Below are positions 1-7,224 of a stretch of DNA of 11,356 nucleotides, one piece after another. The position numbers and the translations under genes were made by a program. The notes beneath the pieces were generated by a model, which worked only from the letters and a program-made list of their open reading frames with translations, had not been told where the DNA came from and searched no databases. The stretch lies in assembly GCA_000436695.1 (NCBI GenBank), contig HF992556.1, positions 1 through 11,356 on the forward strand. Reading direction: 5' to 3'. Source of the stretch: Prevotella sp. CAG:1185 (lineage in GTDB: Bacteria > Bacteroidota > Bacteroidia > Bacteroidales > Bacteroidaceae). Position 1 is the first letter of the stretch. Every line of letters starts with the position of its first letter.

Positions 1-45
1 CTTTGCTAATTTGGGAACATGCGGACATTCATTAAAAAGAATTCG

Positions 46-60
46 TATATTTGCAACATA
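46..60 (+). promoter_or_regulatory. Bacteroidetes-type -7 promoter element for the outer-membrane protein gene
   Basis: TATATTTG at 46-53 matches the Bacteroidetes sigma-70 -7 consensus TAnnTTTG exactly. It lies 52 bp before the ATG at 105, so transcription should begin near position 60 and give an A/T-rich leader of about 45 nt. No clear -33 TTTG is seen at the expected distance. The block through 60 is almost identical to the element upstream of the antiporter gene at 5028-5042. Confidence 0.7.
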
Positions 61-104
61 GATTTAAAAAATTAATTAATAATTAACCAAAAACAGAATC
101 GACT

Positions 105-617
105 ATGAAAAAGATTTTATTAGTAGCTCTGTTTGCAATAGTTGCAATAGGCGCAAGTGCACAAAAGAACTTCACTATATGGTGGGGTGGTAATGTTTCT
201 GACATTGACGGAGACGTAAACTTTAAATCAGAATTCAAAGCATTAAACATCGGTCTTACATACACTGCTCCAATAGATGACAAATTCGATTGGTCGGTAG
301 GTGCAGCCTATGTAACCAAAGGTGTAAAAGACTGGGATCCGGGTTTAATTCAGATTGAAGGTAACGGTGCATGGAATTTCCTTAATAACGGCGATGCCAA
401 GATTGGAATTTTCACCGGTCCATACGTAAGTTTCCTCGTAGTAAAAGACGATGCTGAAGAAGTAAACACATTCGACTTCGGATGGCAAGGCGGTTTGGCA
501 GCTGCATACAAATTCCTATCTTTCAAAGTTGGATATGAATATGGCTTCTGCAATGTCATCAAAGATTATGACGGAAAAGCAGGAGACTTCTTCTTCAGAA
601 TAGGAGTTAATTTCTAA
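105..617 (+). CDS. Small outer-membrane beta-barrel protein
   Basis: A 170-residue exported protein expected to sit in the outer membrane. Residues 1-19 form a classical signal peptide: Lys-Lys, a hydrophobic core, then a probable Ala-Ser-Ala cleavage site before Gln20. The mature part is rich in Gly, aromatic and alternating hydrophobic residues, as in 8-strand porin-like or opacity-type barrels. It ends in FFFRIGVNF, with the terminal Phe that is the usual outer-membrane assembly signal. Recurrent Gly-Tyr/Phe pieces such as VGYEYG fit transmembrane strands. Length suits the small 'outer membrane beta-barrel protein' families common in Bacteroidales. Specific function, such as adhesion, structure or transport, cannot be read from the sequence. 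It has its own promoter at 46-53 and terminator at 631-664, so it is probably monocistronic. It converges with the two-component operon, and no evidence shows that this system controls it. The ATG at 105 is supported by the signal peptide starting there. Confidence 0.85.
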   Translation: MKKILLVALFAIVAIGASAQKNFTIWWGGNVSDIDGDVNFKSEFKALNIGLTYTAPIDDKFDWSVGAAYVTKGVKDWDPGLIQIEGNGAWNFLNNGDAKIGIFTGPYVSFLVVKDDAEEVNTFDFGWQGGLAAAYKFLSFKVGYEYGFCNVIKDYDGKAGDFFFRIGVNF

Positions 618-630
618 CTGCAATATAAAC

Positions 631-664
631 AAAAACGTCCGGCTCATTGGCCGGACGTTTTTTA
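631..664. terminator. Strong intrinsic terminator between convergent genes, probably bidirectional
   Basis: AAAAACGTCCGGC (631-643) pairs perfectly with GCCGGACGTTTTT (650-662) around a 6-nt loop. A run of seven T at 658-664 follows on the plus strand, 14 bp after the stop codon of the outer-membrane protein gene. The five A at 631-635 become a T run on the minus strand, so the hairpin can also stop transcripts of the response-regulator operon, which ends 133 bp away at 797. No other terminator is visible for that operon. Confidence 0.9.
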
Positions 665-688
665 TTTATCAGTATTTGTTGTAAATTA

Positions 689-722
689 AATAATCTCTGT
701 ATTATAATAATCTCTGTATTAT
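689..722. repeat. Perfect 17-bp tandem duplication
   Basis: AATAATCTCTGTATTAT occurs twice head to tail, at 689-705 and 706-722, without a mismatch. Each copy also contains a short interrupted palindrome, ATAAT-6 nt-ATTAT. It lies in the non-coding gap between the terminator and the 3' end of the response-regulator gene. It may be a slippage duplication or a protein-binding site; the position, downstream of both converging genes, makes slippage the simpler reading. Confidence 0.85.
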
Positions 723-796
723 TAAGATGCTTCAGCCAAAGCCAATAACTAGACATTATTATCCACTAAGATATACACAAACGCTTGTTATCAAAA

Positions 797-1546
797 TTAT
801 ATCGCACTGAAACGCTTGATAAGCTTGCGACGATAAAAGCGGCCGACCTTGACATAGTCGATGTTGTCAAACGGCGGATAAAAGCGGCAAATGTTGTCAC
901 ACACCTCCAAAAGATAGTTTATATTAATTATGTATTTCTGGCTAACCTGTATGAAACTGCTGTCTATTCCGAGCAGCACATCCTTGTTGACATTGCGTTT
1001 CAGTCGCAAAGGCTTATCGCATCCGGCAGCCACAGCCACCCAAACACGCGTGTCGTGATCGTAAGAGAACACGCAGATATCGCGTATCTGAATCAGGCGG
1101 AAGTCAACGGTGTTAGTGTAAAACAGCAGTTTTCCTTCGTTGCTTTTAACTATCTCATCCTTTGACACATCCATTTTACCATTCTCGCGCTCATCGTAAA
1201 AACGGCTAATAACAGTGTCAAGTTCCTTGTCGTCAACAGGTTTCAACAGAAAATCAAAAGCCTTATTACGGAAGGCAGGCAGCATATAGTCGCTGTAGGC
1301 TGTATATATTACCACATAACACGGCCATTCAGCCTGGTCGTTAAATTGAGAAAGAAATTCAATTCCTGTCATGTCAGGAAGTTCCACGTCAAGAAACAGC
1401 AGTTCAGGTTTATGTCTCATTATCATCTCGAGACCTTCCTCTCCCGTTCCGGCTGTTGCAACGACATTAACATCCGGATACTTCTGGAGTTTCTCTATCA
1501 GATTGTCTATTGCAGTTTGAGTATCATCTATGATTATTGCGTTCAT
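797..1546 (-). CDS. LytTR-family response regulator
   Basis: A 249-residue cytoplasmic transcription regulator of the LytR/AlgR type. Residues 1-118 form a receiver domain: acidic pair Asp7-Asp8, phospho-acceptor Asp53 in LLFLDVELPDMTG, conserved Thr82 and Lys102 in the LLKPVDD motif. Residues about 138-246 form a LytTR DNA-binding domain, recognised by the SFIQVSQKYIININYL segment (198-212) and the closing VGRFYRRKLIKRF. LytTR domains bind DNA with beta strands, usually at paired direct repeats. The gene starts 6 bp after the stop of the upstream kinase gene, so the two are co-transcribed and should be cognate: the kinase phosphorylates Asp53. All key receiver residues are present, so it should be active. 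Target genes cannot be deduced; I found no clear LytTR-type direct repeat upstream of either this operon or the outer-membrane protein gene. Termination is probably at the shared hairpin 631-664. Confidence 0.93.
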   Translation of the reverse strand: MNAIIIDDTQTAIDNLIEKLQKYPDVNVVATAGTGEEGLEMIMRHKPELLFLDVELPDMTGIEFLSQFNDQAEWPCYVVIYTAYSDYMLPAFRNKAFDFLLKPVDDKELDTVISRFYDERENGKMDVSKDEIVKSNEGKLLFYTNTVDFRLIQIRDICVFSYDHDTRVWVAVAAGCDKPLRLKRNVNKDVLLGIDSSFIQVSQKYIININYLLEVCDNICRFYPPFDNIDYVKVGRFYRRKLIKRFSAI

Positions 1547-1552
1547 AATTTG

Positions 1553-3622
1553 CTAATGTTTGCTATGGTCTGATTCTTTAAGTCCAAGCGGCAAGCTCAA
1601 CGAAACTTCACATCCGGCCACCTTTCCGTCTGTGCCGGTTACGTTTCTTATGCCGAGTCTTATCTTACGCTTGTTGTCACGGTTTATAATATTTATCGAA
1701 CTACGTATCACCTTAAGTCCCGTACCTGTTGAATTAGGGTCGCTGTGCCTGATGTCAAATCCGGCTCCGTTGTCAGTAACAGTAATGTTGCACCGTGTGC
1801 TGTCTGCACATACGCACACCTTCAGAGCCTTATGTCCTACCCGCCGCTTCAGTCCGTGCTTTATTGCGTTCTCAACAAGTATCTGTATAAACATCGACGG
1901 CACCATTATGTTTTGAAGCACATCGTCGGCAGGAGCGTCAATACTGAAGTCGAAATCATCGCCAATGCACGAACGCTCAACACTAATATAATAGTCGACA
2001 AAGCCTAATTCCTCCTTCAGCGACACATAATATTTGCCAGACATCTTAAGGTTGGCCCTTATAAGTTTGGCGAGAGTCATAAGTTCGCTGGCATCCTGTT
2101 TGTCAGTTTTAGATATACTGTTGTTCAATACATTAAATATGAAATGAGGCGAAATGCGACTACGGGCGTTGGCAAGTTTCAGCTGCATTAGCTGCATGTG
2201 TGTCTGCAGTCTGCGCTTGCGCATATATGTGAACAGATAAAGAAACAGCAACACAAGCACAACAGCAAGCAATACCACCCCATAGAAGCTCCATTGCGCC
2301 TTACGTATGTCAGCGTCTTTTTCCTGCAAAGCTATCTTATGATGAAGTTGCAGCGTATCCTGCGTATAGCGCATCATTATTTCCGAAGTTCTCATGTTCA
2401 CGGTATTGTGCTTCAGCGAGTCGTTGCGGGCAATGCTTCCAAGTAGGTTTTCGTATGCTTTCTTATAGTTTCCCGTCTTTGCGTAATATTCGCGCAGATA
2501 TTTTTGGCGTATGTTCACAAGGTTGAAGTCAAGCAAAGTGTTTATTTTTTCATTTGCCAACACTCTTCTGACTTCGTCTACCCGTCCTTTTTTCAGAGCC
2601 AGTCCGATGCGTATCGTATGGCAATAGTACATTGCAGTGGCATCGCCCTTACTGCTGAAAAAACGTTCAGCCTCATCAAGACATTTATATGATTCTGCCG
2701 TATTGCCGAGATTTAAATAAACATCTGCCATGTTAAGCTTGCACAAATACATGTCATAACTGTCCGTCAAACAGTTTTCCTCAAGCAACTTCTTCATCCT
2801 CATGAATGTGGTAAGCGCTGCTGGATAGTCTTCGGCGTAATAATAATAATTGCCGTAATTGTTCAGAAAATAAAGTTTCATGTTAAACGGCATGAGGTTG
2901 AAGTTGCGGTCGGACACCTTATAGCAATGCAGGGCCTCGTTGAAGTCGCCAAGGTTAAGATATATACGTCCAAGACCAACATACAGACTTACATTGACTT
3001 TAGGCGGAAGACGCAGTGAGTCAGACAGATAAAGGGCACGCCTGTACCATATTGCCGCATGCGGCATATCGTTTATGCCCACATAGGCATCGCCCAAATT
3101 TGCACATACGTCAGGAAGACGCGACTCCAAATCGCTGCCGAAAAGATAGTTATAAGCCTTATGGTAAATGTCGATTGTCTCGTGCGAGTTATAATGAAAC
3201 TTGTGATAATATGCTCCCTTTGTGTTATACAAGAATCCCAGCATTCCTCTAACACGAGGTGTCAACTTCTGACGCTCAAGAAAACTGAAAGGACCTTCCC
3301 AATCGAGTTTTAGCGTATCGGGCACATCGAGTGAAACACTGTAACGGAGATAACGAAGATAATAATCGTAATAATCAAGACTGTCTGATGACTTTTTCAA
3401 GCCAAGCAACATTGTATCCAACACATTATCCGACTTTACGAACATCGAGTCGTCAAGCCGCTTAAGAGCATCCTGATGTTCTGGCGTGCGCTCATCACCG
3501 TATTTTTTGCCGCCGGAACATGACGAAAAGCAAAAGCACAACAAGGCTATAGCTGCAGCAATGGCTGCACATCTGCAAATGACAAAGCAAATATGATAAT
3601 ATAGCCTCATAACGTTAATCAC
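1553..3622 (-). CDS. TPR-containing sensor histidine kinase, LytS/YehU-like (His_kinase family)
   Basis: A 689-residue membrane sensor kinase. Residues 9-34 are a long hydrophobic, Cys-rich stretch ending in a lipobox-like FSSC (Cys35) followed by SGG, so the N-terminus is either a lipoprotein signal or a signal anchor. Residues about 130-400 are rich in Tyr, Leu and Asn and contain several tetratricopeptide-like helix pairs, for example LGDAYVGINDMPHAAIWYRR (176-195) and GRIYLNLGDFNEALHCY (218-234); this region should be periplasmic. A transmembrane helix covers about 445-466. The cytoplasmic kinase has the H-box SRISPHFIFNVLN with His493, N-box ENAIKHG (584-590), DNGAGFD (617-623) and a GTGL Gly box (633-636), as in the His_kinase/HATPase architecture that pairs with LytTR regulators. 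Bacteroidetes kinases of this layout are presumed to sense ligands or protein contacts through the TPRs; the signal here is unknown. It is first in a two-gene operon with the regulator 6 bp downstream. Met5 is an alternative start. Confidence 0.92.
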   Translation of the reverse strand: MINVMRLYYHICFVICRCAAIAAAIALLCFCFSSCSGGKKYGDERTPEHQDALKRLDDSMFVKSDNVLDTMLLGLKKSSDSLDYYDYYLRYLRYSVSLDVPDTLKLDWEGPFSFLERQKLTPRVRGMLGFLYNTKGAYYHKFHYNSHETIDIYHKAYNYLFGSDLESRLPDVCANLGDAYVGINDMPHAAIWYRRALYLSDSLRLPPKVNVSLYVGLGRIYLNLGDFNEALHCYKVSDRNFNLMPFNMKLYFLNNYGNYYYYAEDYPAALTTFMRMKKLLEENCLTDSYDMYLCKLNMADVYLNLGNTAESYKCLDEAERFFSSKGDATAMYYCHTIRIGLALKKGRVDEVRRVLANEKINTLLDFNLVNIRQKYLREYYAKTGNYKKAYENLLGSIARNDSLKHNTVNMRTSEIMMRYTQDTLQLHHKIALQEKDADIRKAQWSFYGVVLLAVVLVLLFLYLFTYMRKRRLQTHMQLMQLKLANARSRISPHFIFNVLNNSISKTDKQDASELMTLAKLIRANLKMSGKYYVSLKEELGFVDYYISVERSCIGDDFDFSIDAPADDVLQNIMVPSMFIQILVENAIKHGLKRRVGHKALKVCVCADSTRCNITVTDNGAGFDIRHSDPNSTGTGLKVIRSSINIINRDNKRKIRLGIRNVTGTDGKVAGCEVSLSLPLGLKESDHSKH

Positions 3623-3683
3623 ATACGTTTGTTGAAAATACTCTTAAACTTTAATTTTATCTATAAACGAAACTAATCCGACA

Positions 3684-3691
3684 CAAAGTTA
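3684..3691 (-). promoter_or_regulatory. Probable -7 promoter element of the kinase/regulator operon
   Basis: Read on the minus strand this is TAACTTTG, an exact match to TAnnTTTG. It lies 61 bp before the kinase start, implying a leader of about 55 nt. No convincing -33 TTTG is present at normal spacing. It is the only good match I found in the 3623-3825 intergenic region. Confidence 0.55.
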
Positions 3692-3792
3692 ACAAAAAAT
3701 TATTTAATAGTAATGTTTCTTTAATTAAAATACGATTATAATAGCCTTTAAAACTTGGTTTTACATCAAATAGTTTAAAGAAAACGCCAATA

Positions 3793-3811
3793 TGTAAACC
3801 AACTGTTTACA
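3793..3811. promoter_or_regulatory. 7-bp inverted repeat, possible operator
   Basis: TGTAAAC (3793-3799) and GTTTACA (3805-3811) form a perfect inverted repeat separated by CAACT. The 19-bp site with dyad symmetry suits a dimeric repressor or activator. It lies about 100 bp upstream of the kinase operon's -7 element and just beyond the asd terminator, so only the kinase operon is positioned to be regulated by it. The half site resembles that of BirA but the spacing is much shorter, so I do not assign a regulator. Confidence 0.4.
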
Positions 3812-3825
3812 CTTAAAGGATAAAC

Positions 3826-3872
3826 AAAAAAAACGATGCCCGGAAACGGCATTCACATGCAGATTCCGGGCA
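3826..3872 (-). terminator. Intrinsic terminator of asd
   Basis: On the minus strand TGCCCGGAA (from 3872 to 3864) pairs with TTCCGGGCA (3845 to 3837) around an 18-nt loop. After three more bases comes a run of eight T, complement of the A run at 3826-3833. It begins 32 bp after the asd stop codon. The large loop is slightly unusual but the G/C-rich stem and U tract are typical. Confidence 0.85.
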
Positions 3873-3904
3873 CTGTCATCAATTGCTGCAATGCAGCGTT
3901 AAAA

Positions 3905-4915
3905 TTATTTTACGTTACCTACTTTTATCAGATATTCGGCAATCTGAACTGCATTAAGCGCAGCTCCCTTGCGTATCTGGTCGCCACTGAGCCAGAATGT
4001 CAGTCCGTTCTCGTCGGCAAGGTCTTTTCTTACACGGCCTACATATACGTCATCCTTACCGGCTGTATCAAGCGGCATAGGATAAACCAGATTAGCAGGA
4101 TCGTCCTCGAGCGTTACGCCCGGAGCAGCTGCTATAGCCTTCTGAGCCTCCTCTACGCTGATAGGACGCTCTGTCTCAATCCATACCGACTCAGAATGAG
4201 CGCGGAGTGAAGATACGCGCACGCACATTGCAGAACATTTAACATCGCTGTGCATAATCTTGCGTGTCTCGTTAAACATCTTCATCTCTTCCTTGGTGTA
4301 TCCGTTTGGCTGGAACACGTCAATCTGAGGTATCACGTTATAAGCCAGCTGATGCGGGAATTTCTTCACCGTTACAGGCTTACCGTCGATAATCTCCTTA
4401 TACTGCTGCTGCAGTTCTTCCATTGCAGCTGCACCTGCACCGCTTGCGCTCTGATAGCTTGCAATGTGTATGCGGCGTATGTGGCTGAGCTGCTCAAGCG
4501 GTTTCAGCACTACAACCATCATAATCGTTGTGCAGTTAGGATTGGCAATGATGCCACGAGGACGGTTGAGAGCATCCTCGGCATTGCACTCAGGCACAAC
4601 CAATGGCACATCGTCGTCCATACGGAACGCGCTTGAGTTGTCGATCATCACTGCTCCATACTTTGTTATATCGGCAGCAAACTCTTTTGACGTACCTGCA
4701 CCTGCAGAAGTGAAAGCTATGTCAACACCCTTGAAATCGTCGTTGTGCTGAAGAAGTTTCACCTCATACTCTTTTCCCTTAAAAACATATTTACGTCCAG
4801 CCGAACGCTCCGAACCGAACAGCACGAGGTCGTCTATCGGAAAATTTCTTTCTGCGAGAACGCGAAGGAACTCTTGTCCAACGGCGCCGCTCGCGCCAAC
4901 AATTGCTACTTTCAT
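3905..4915 (-). CDS. asd: Aspartate-semialdehyde dehydrogenase
   Basis: Catalyses the NADPH-dependent reductive dephosphorylation of L-4-aspartyl phosphate to aspartate 4-semialdehyde in the cytoplasm. This is the second step of the aspartate pathway, feeding lysine and diaminopimelate (cell wall), threonine and methionine. The 336-residue length is normal for the bacterial family. Visible motifs are the NADP-binding loop GASGAVGQEFLRVL (7-20), SAGAGTS (70-76), catalytic Cys128 in NPNCTTI (125-131), the phosphate and substrate region IASYQSASGAG (151-161), GYTKEEMKMFNETRKI (205-220), and the acid/base His240 in RAHSES. These are intact, so the enzyme should be functional. It appears monocistronic: promoter at 4966-4973, terminator at 3826-3872, divergent from the antiporter gene. 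The ATG is fixed by the Rossmann strand MKVAIVGASG beginning at residue 1. No attenuator or lysine riboswitch is seen in the roughly 45-nt leader. Confidence 0.97.
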   Translation of the reverse strand: MKVAIVGASGAVGQEFLRVLAERNFPIDDLVLFGSERSAGRKYVFKGKEYEVKLLQHNDDFKGVDIAFTSAGAGTSKEFAADITKYGAVMIDNSSAFRMDDDVPLVVPECNAEDALNRPRGIIANPNCTTIMMVVVLKPLEQLSHIRRIHIASYQSASGAGAAAMEELQQQYKEIIDGKPVTVKKFPHQLAYNVIPQIDVFQPNGYTKEEMKMFNETRKIMHSDVKCSAMCVRVSSLRAHSESVWIETERPISVEEAQKAIAAAPGVTLEDDPANLVYPMPLDTAGKDDVYVGRVRKDLADENGLTFWLSGDQIRKGAALNAVQIAEYLIKVGNVK

Positions 4916-4965
4916 TTATTGCTTATTTTTATTATTAAATATATTATTATGCTAATTATTCAATG

Positions 4966-4973
4966 CAAAAGTA
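4966..4973 (-). promoter_or_regulatory. Probable -7 promoter element of asd
   Basis: On the minus strand this is TACTTTTG, an exact TAnnTTTG match, 50 bp before the asd start codon. The predicted transcript starts near 4959. A TTTG lies upstream but only about 11 bp away, too close for a normal -33 box, so the -33 element is not assigned. Confidence 0.6.
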
Positions 4974-5027
4974 CAACTTTTAGCCAAATCGCTGCTAAAA
5001 TATGATTTTTTTTTGCACTTTTGCATA

Positions 5028-5042
5028 TAGATTTGCAACATA
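5028..5042 (+). promoter_or_regulatory. -7 promoter element of the antiporter operon
   Basis: TAGATTTG at 5028-5035 matches TAnnTTTG. Predicted transcription starts near 5041, which leaves only about 12 nt before the ATG at 5053. From 5028 to 5042 the sequence differs at one base from 46-60 upstream of the outer-membrane protein gene. A long T tract at 5006-5014 lies where the -33 region should be. Confidence 0.6.
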
Positions 5043-5052
5043 ACGAATAATT

Positions 5053-7176
5053 ATGCCGGATATATCTCAATTTTTCCCCATAACAGCCCCGACTCTGATA
5101 TTCTTCGTCGTGCTGTGTATCATACTTTTCGCCCCGATTATCATGGGTAAGCTGCGCATTCCTCATATCGTAGGAATGGTGCTGGCAGGAGTATTGGTGG
5201 GACCTCACGGATTCAACATTCTGGCTAAAGACAGTTCCTTCGACCTGTTCGGGCATGTGGGCCTGTATTACATAATGTTCCTTGCCGGACTTGAGATGAA
5301 CATGAGCAACTTCAGAAAGAACAGATTCCGCACGTTCACACACGGCATAATGGCGTTCATAATACCTATGGCCATGGGCTTCGCGTTCAACACGACCATA
5401 CTTAAATACACTTTTCTCACATCTGTACTGCTCGCCAGTATGTACGCGTCACACACGCTCATAGCCTACCCCACCGTGTTGCGCTACGGACTGTCCAACC
5501 AGCGCAGCGTAACAATAGCCGTGGGAGCGACAGCCATAACAGACACGCTGACGCTGCTCGTGCTTGCCATTGTGGGCGGAATGTTCAAAGGAGAAATAAG
5601 CAACAGTTTCTGGATACTGCTGTTTCTAAAGATCGCTGTAGTGTTCTTCATCATAATATTCTTTTTTCCGCGCATAGCCCAATACTTCTTTCAGCGATAC
5701 GAAGACAACGTAACTCAGTTTATCTTCGTGCTGGCCATGACGTTCCTCGGCTCTGCGATGATGGAGATGATAGGCATGGAAGGACTTCTCGGCGCATTCC
5801 TTACCGGTCTTGTGCTAAACAGATACGTGCCCAACATATCACCGCTGATGAATCATCTTGAGTTTGTGGGCAATGCCATCTTTATACCCTATTTTCTTAT
5901 AGGCGTGGGCATGCTCGTCAACGTAAACTCTCTGTTAAGCGGACTTGGCACACTGCAAGTGGCGGGCGGCATGATTGTGGTGGCATTGGTGAGCAAATGG
6001 ATAGCATCGCTCTTCACACAAAAGATATTCGGCATGAGAGCCATTGAACGTGAGCTGATTTTTGGACTCAGCAACGCCCAGGCAGGCGCCACACTTGCAG
6101 CAGTGCTCGTGGGATATAACCTGATAATGCCAAACGGACAAAGACTGCTCAATGACGATGTGCTCAACGGCACAATCATACTTATTCTCGTTACGTGTGT
6201 GTTCAGCTCGTTCACCACAGAGCGTGCAGCTAAGAAGATAGCACTCGAGACAAAGAGCAACATGCCTAAAGAAAACGACGGCGACGACGAGAAGATAATG
6301 ATTCCGATGAAATACTCGGAAACGGCTGAAAACCTGATAAAGCTGGCTTCGCTGATGCGCAACCGCAAACTCAACCGCGGAGTGGTGGCACTCAACGTGG
6401 TCTATGACGACGACAACCGGCTGCAATACCAGGAACGGGGACGGCAACTGCTGGAACACATAACCAAAGTGGCCAACGGCTCAGGACTTATGGTGCAGAC
6501 ACAAGTCAGGATAGCCACTAACATAACCAACGGCATAAAGCACGCTTTCATGGAGTTTAACGCCTCTGAGCTTATCATGGGCATGCACATCCGCAAAGAG
6601 GTGTCGAAAAAATTCTGGGGAGAATTCATACAGAGCATATTCTGCGGACTAAACCGACAAATAACAATAGTGCAATGTCTCAAACCGCTCAACACTCTAA
6701 GGCGTATACAGGTGGCAGTTCCGTCGCGTGCCGAATATGAACCCGGATTCTACCGCTGGCTGGAACGTCTGTCGCGCATGGCTGAGAATCTTGAATGCCG
6801 CATACAGTTCCACGCAAAGCACGAAACGCTGTCGCTCATTAACGAATATATACAGAACCGCCATCCCGGAGTAAGAGCCGAATACACATACATGGCTCAC
6901 TGGAACGAGTTGCCGGGACTAGCCGACAATGTGAACGAAGACCATATGTTTGTGGTTATCACGGCGCGCAAGGGCACAATTTCATACAAGAATGCGCTGG
7001 AACGTCTGCCCGAGGAGATTACTAAATACTTTGCCGGCAAGAGTCTAATGATAATATTCCCCGACCAGTATGGCGAGCCGCTCGGAGCAATGACTTATGC
7101 CGAGCCTCAGCACCACGAACAGTCCAGTGCATACGAAGTACTGCTGAAATGGTTCAGAAATAAATTCAATATTTAA
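5053..7176 (+). CDS. Cation:proton antiporter, CPA2/KefB-like, with C-terminal USP-like region
   Basis: A 707-residue inner-membrane exchanger predicted to swap monovalent cations (Na+ or K+) for protons, acting in pH and ion homeostasis. Residues 1-390 contain about 12-13 hydrophobic helices with the Na_H_Exchanger fold. Family features include RIPHIVGMVLAGVLVGPHGF (35-54), LFLAGLEM-like segment MFLAGLEM (75-82), GATAITDTLTLLVLA (158-172) with the likely ion/proton-binding Asp164, a basic residue Lys315 in a late helix, and LSNAQAGATLAAVLVG (339-354). Residues about 414-700 are soluble and resemble two tandem universal-stress-protein-like alpha/beta folds. There is no KTN/RCK nucleotide-binding (TrkA-N) domain, unlike E. 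coli KefB/C. This layout recalls plant CHX exchangers and many Bacteroidetes CPA2 proteins. It is the first gene of a probable four-gene operon, divergent from asd. Ion specificity and direction cannot be read from sequence. Confidence 0.9.
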   Translation: MPDISQFFPITAPTLIFFVVLCIILFAPIIMGKLRIPHIVGMVLAGVLVGPHGFNILAKDSSFDLFGHVGLYYIMFLAGLEMNMSNFRKNRFRTFTHGIMAFIIPMAMGFAFNTTILKYTFLTSVLLASMYASHTLIAYPTVLRYGLSNQRSVTIAVGATAITDTLTLLVLAIVGGMFKGEISNSFWILLFLKIAVVFFIIIFFFPRIAQYFFQRYEDNVTQFIFVLAMTFLGSAMMEMIGMEGLLGAFLTGLVLNRYVPNISPLMNHLEFVGNAIFIPYFLIGVGMLVNVNSLLSGLGTLQVAGGMIVVALVSKWIASLFTQKIFGMRAIERELIFGLSNAQAGATLAAVLVGYNLIMPNGQRLLNDDVLNGTIILILVTCVFSSFTTERAAKKIALETKSNMPKENDGDDEKIMIPMKYSETAENLIKLASLMRNRKLNRGVVALNVVYDDDNRLQYQERGRQLLEHITKVANGSGLMVQTQVRIATNITNGIKHAFMEFNASELIMGMHIRKEVSKKFWGEFIQSIFCGLNRQITIVQCLKPLNTLRRIQVAVPSRAEYEPGFYRWLERLSRMAENLECRIQFHAKHETLSLINEYIQNRHPGVRAEYTYMAHWNELPGLADNVNEDHMFVVITARKGTISYKNALERLPEEITKYFAGKSLMIIFPDQYGEPLGAMTYAEPQHHEQSSAYEVLLKWFRNKFNI

Positions 7177-7224
7177 GAAATAACCTGAATAAAAATATTC
7201 TCAATATAAACGTAAAATACAGAA

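Noticed and set aside
785..1165. Plus-strand open frame of 126 codons
   Set aside because: It lies antisense to the response-regulator gene, whose receiver and LytTR motifs are unmistakable; the opposite-strand translation has no recognisable domain.
3885..3897. Small hairpin GCTGC-AAT-GCAGC beside the asd stop codon
   Set aside because: Only five pairs with no T run; the stronger terminator just beyond it explains the end of the transcript.
4916..5052. Possible lysine or other riboswitch upstream of asd
   Set aside because: The predicted leader is about 45 nt and A/T-rich, too short and unstructured for an aptamer.
5889..6459. Overlapping long minus-strand frames inside the antiporter gene
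   Set aside because: Both are antisense to a well-supported membrane transporter; their Ser/Cys/His-rich translations look like reverse-complement artefacts.
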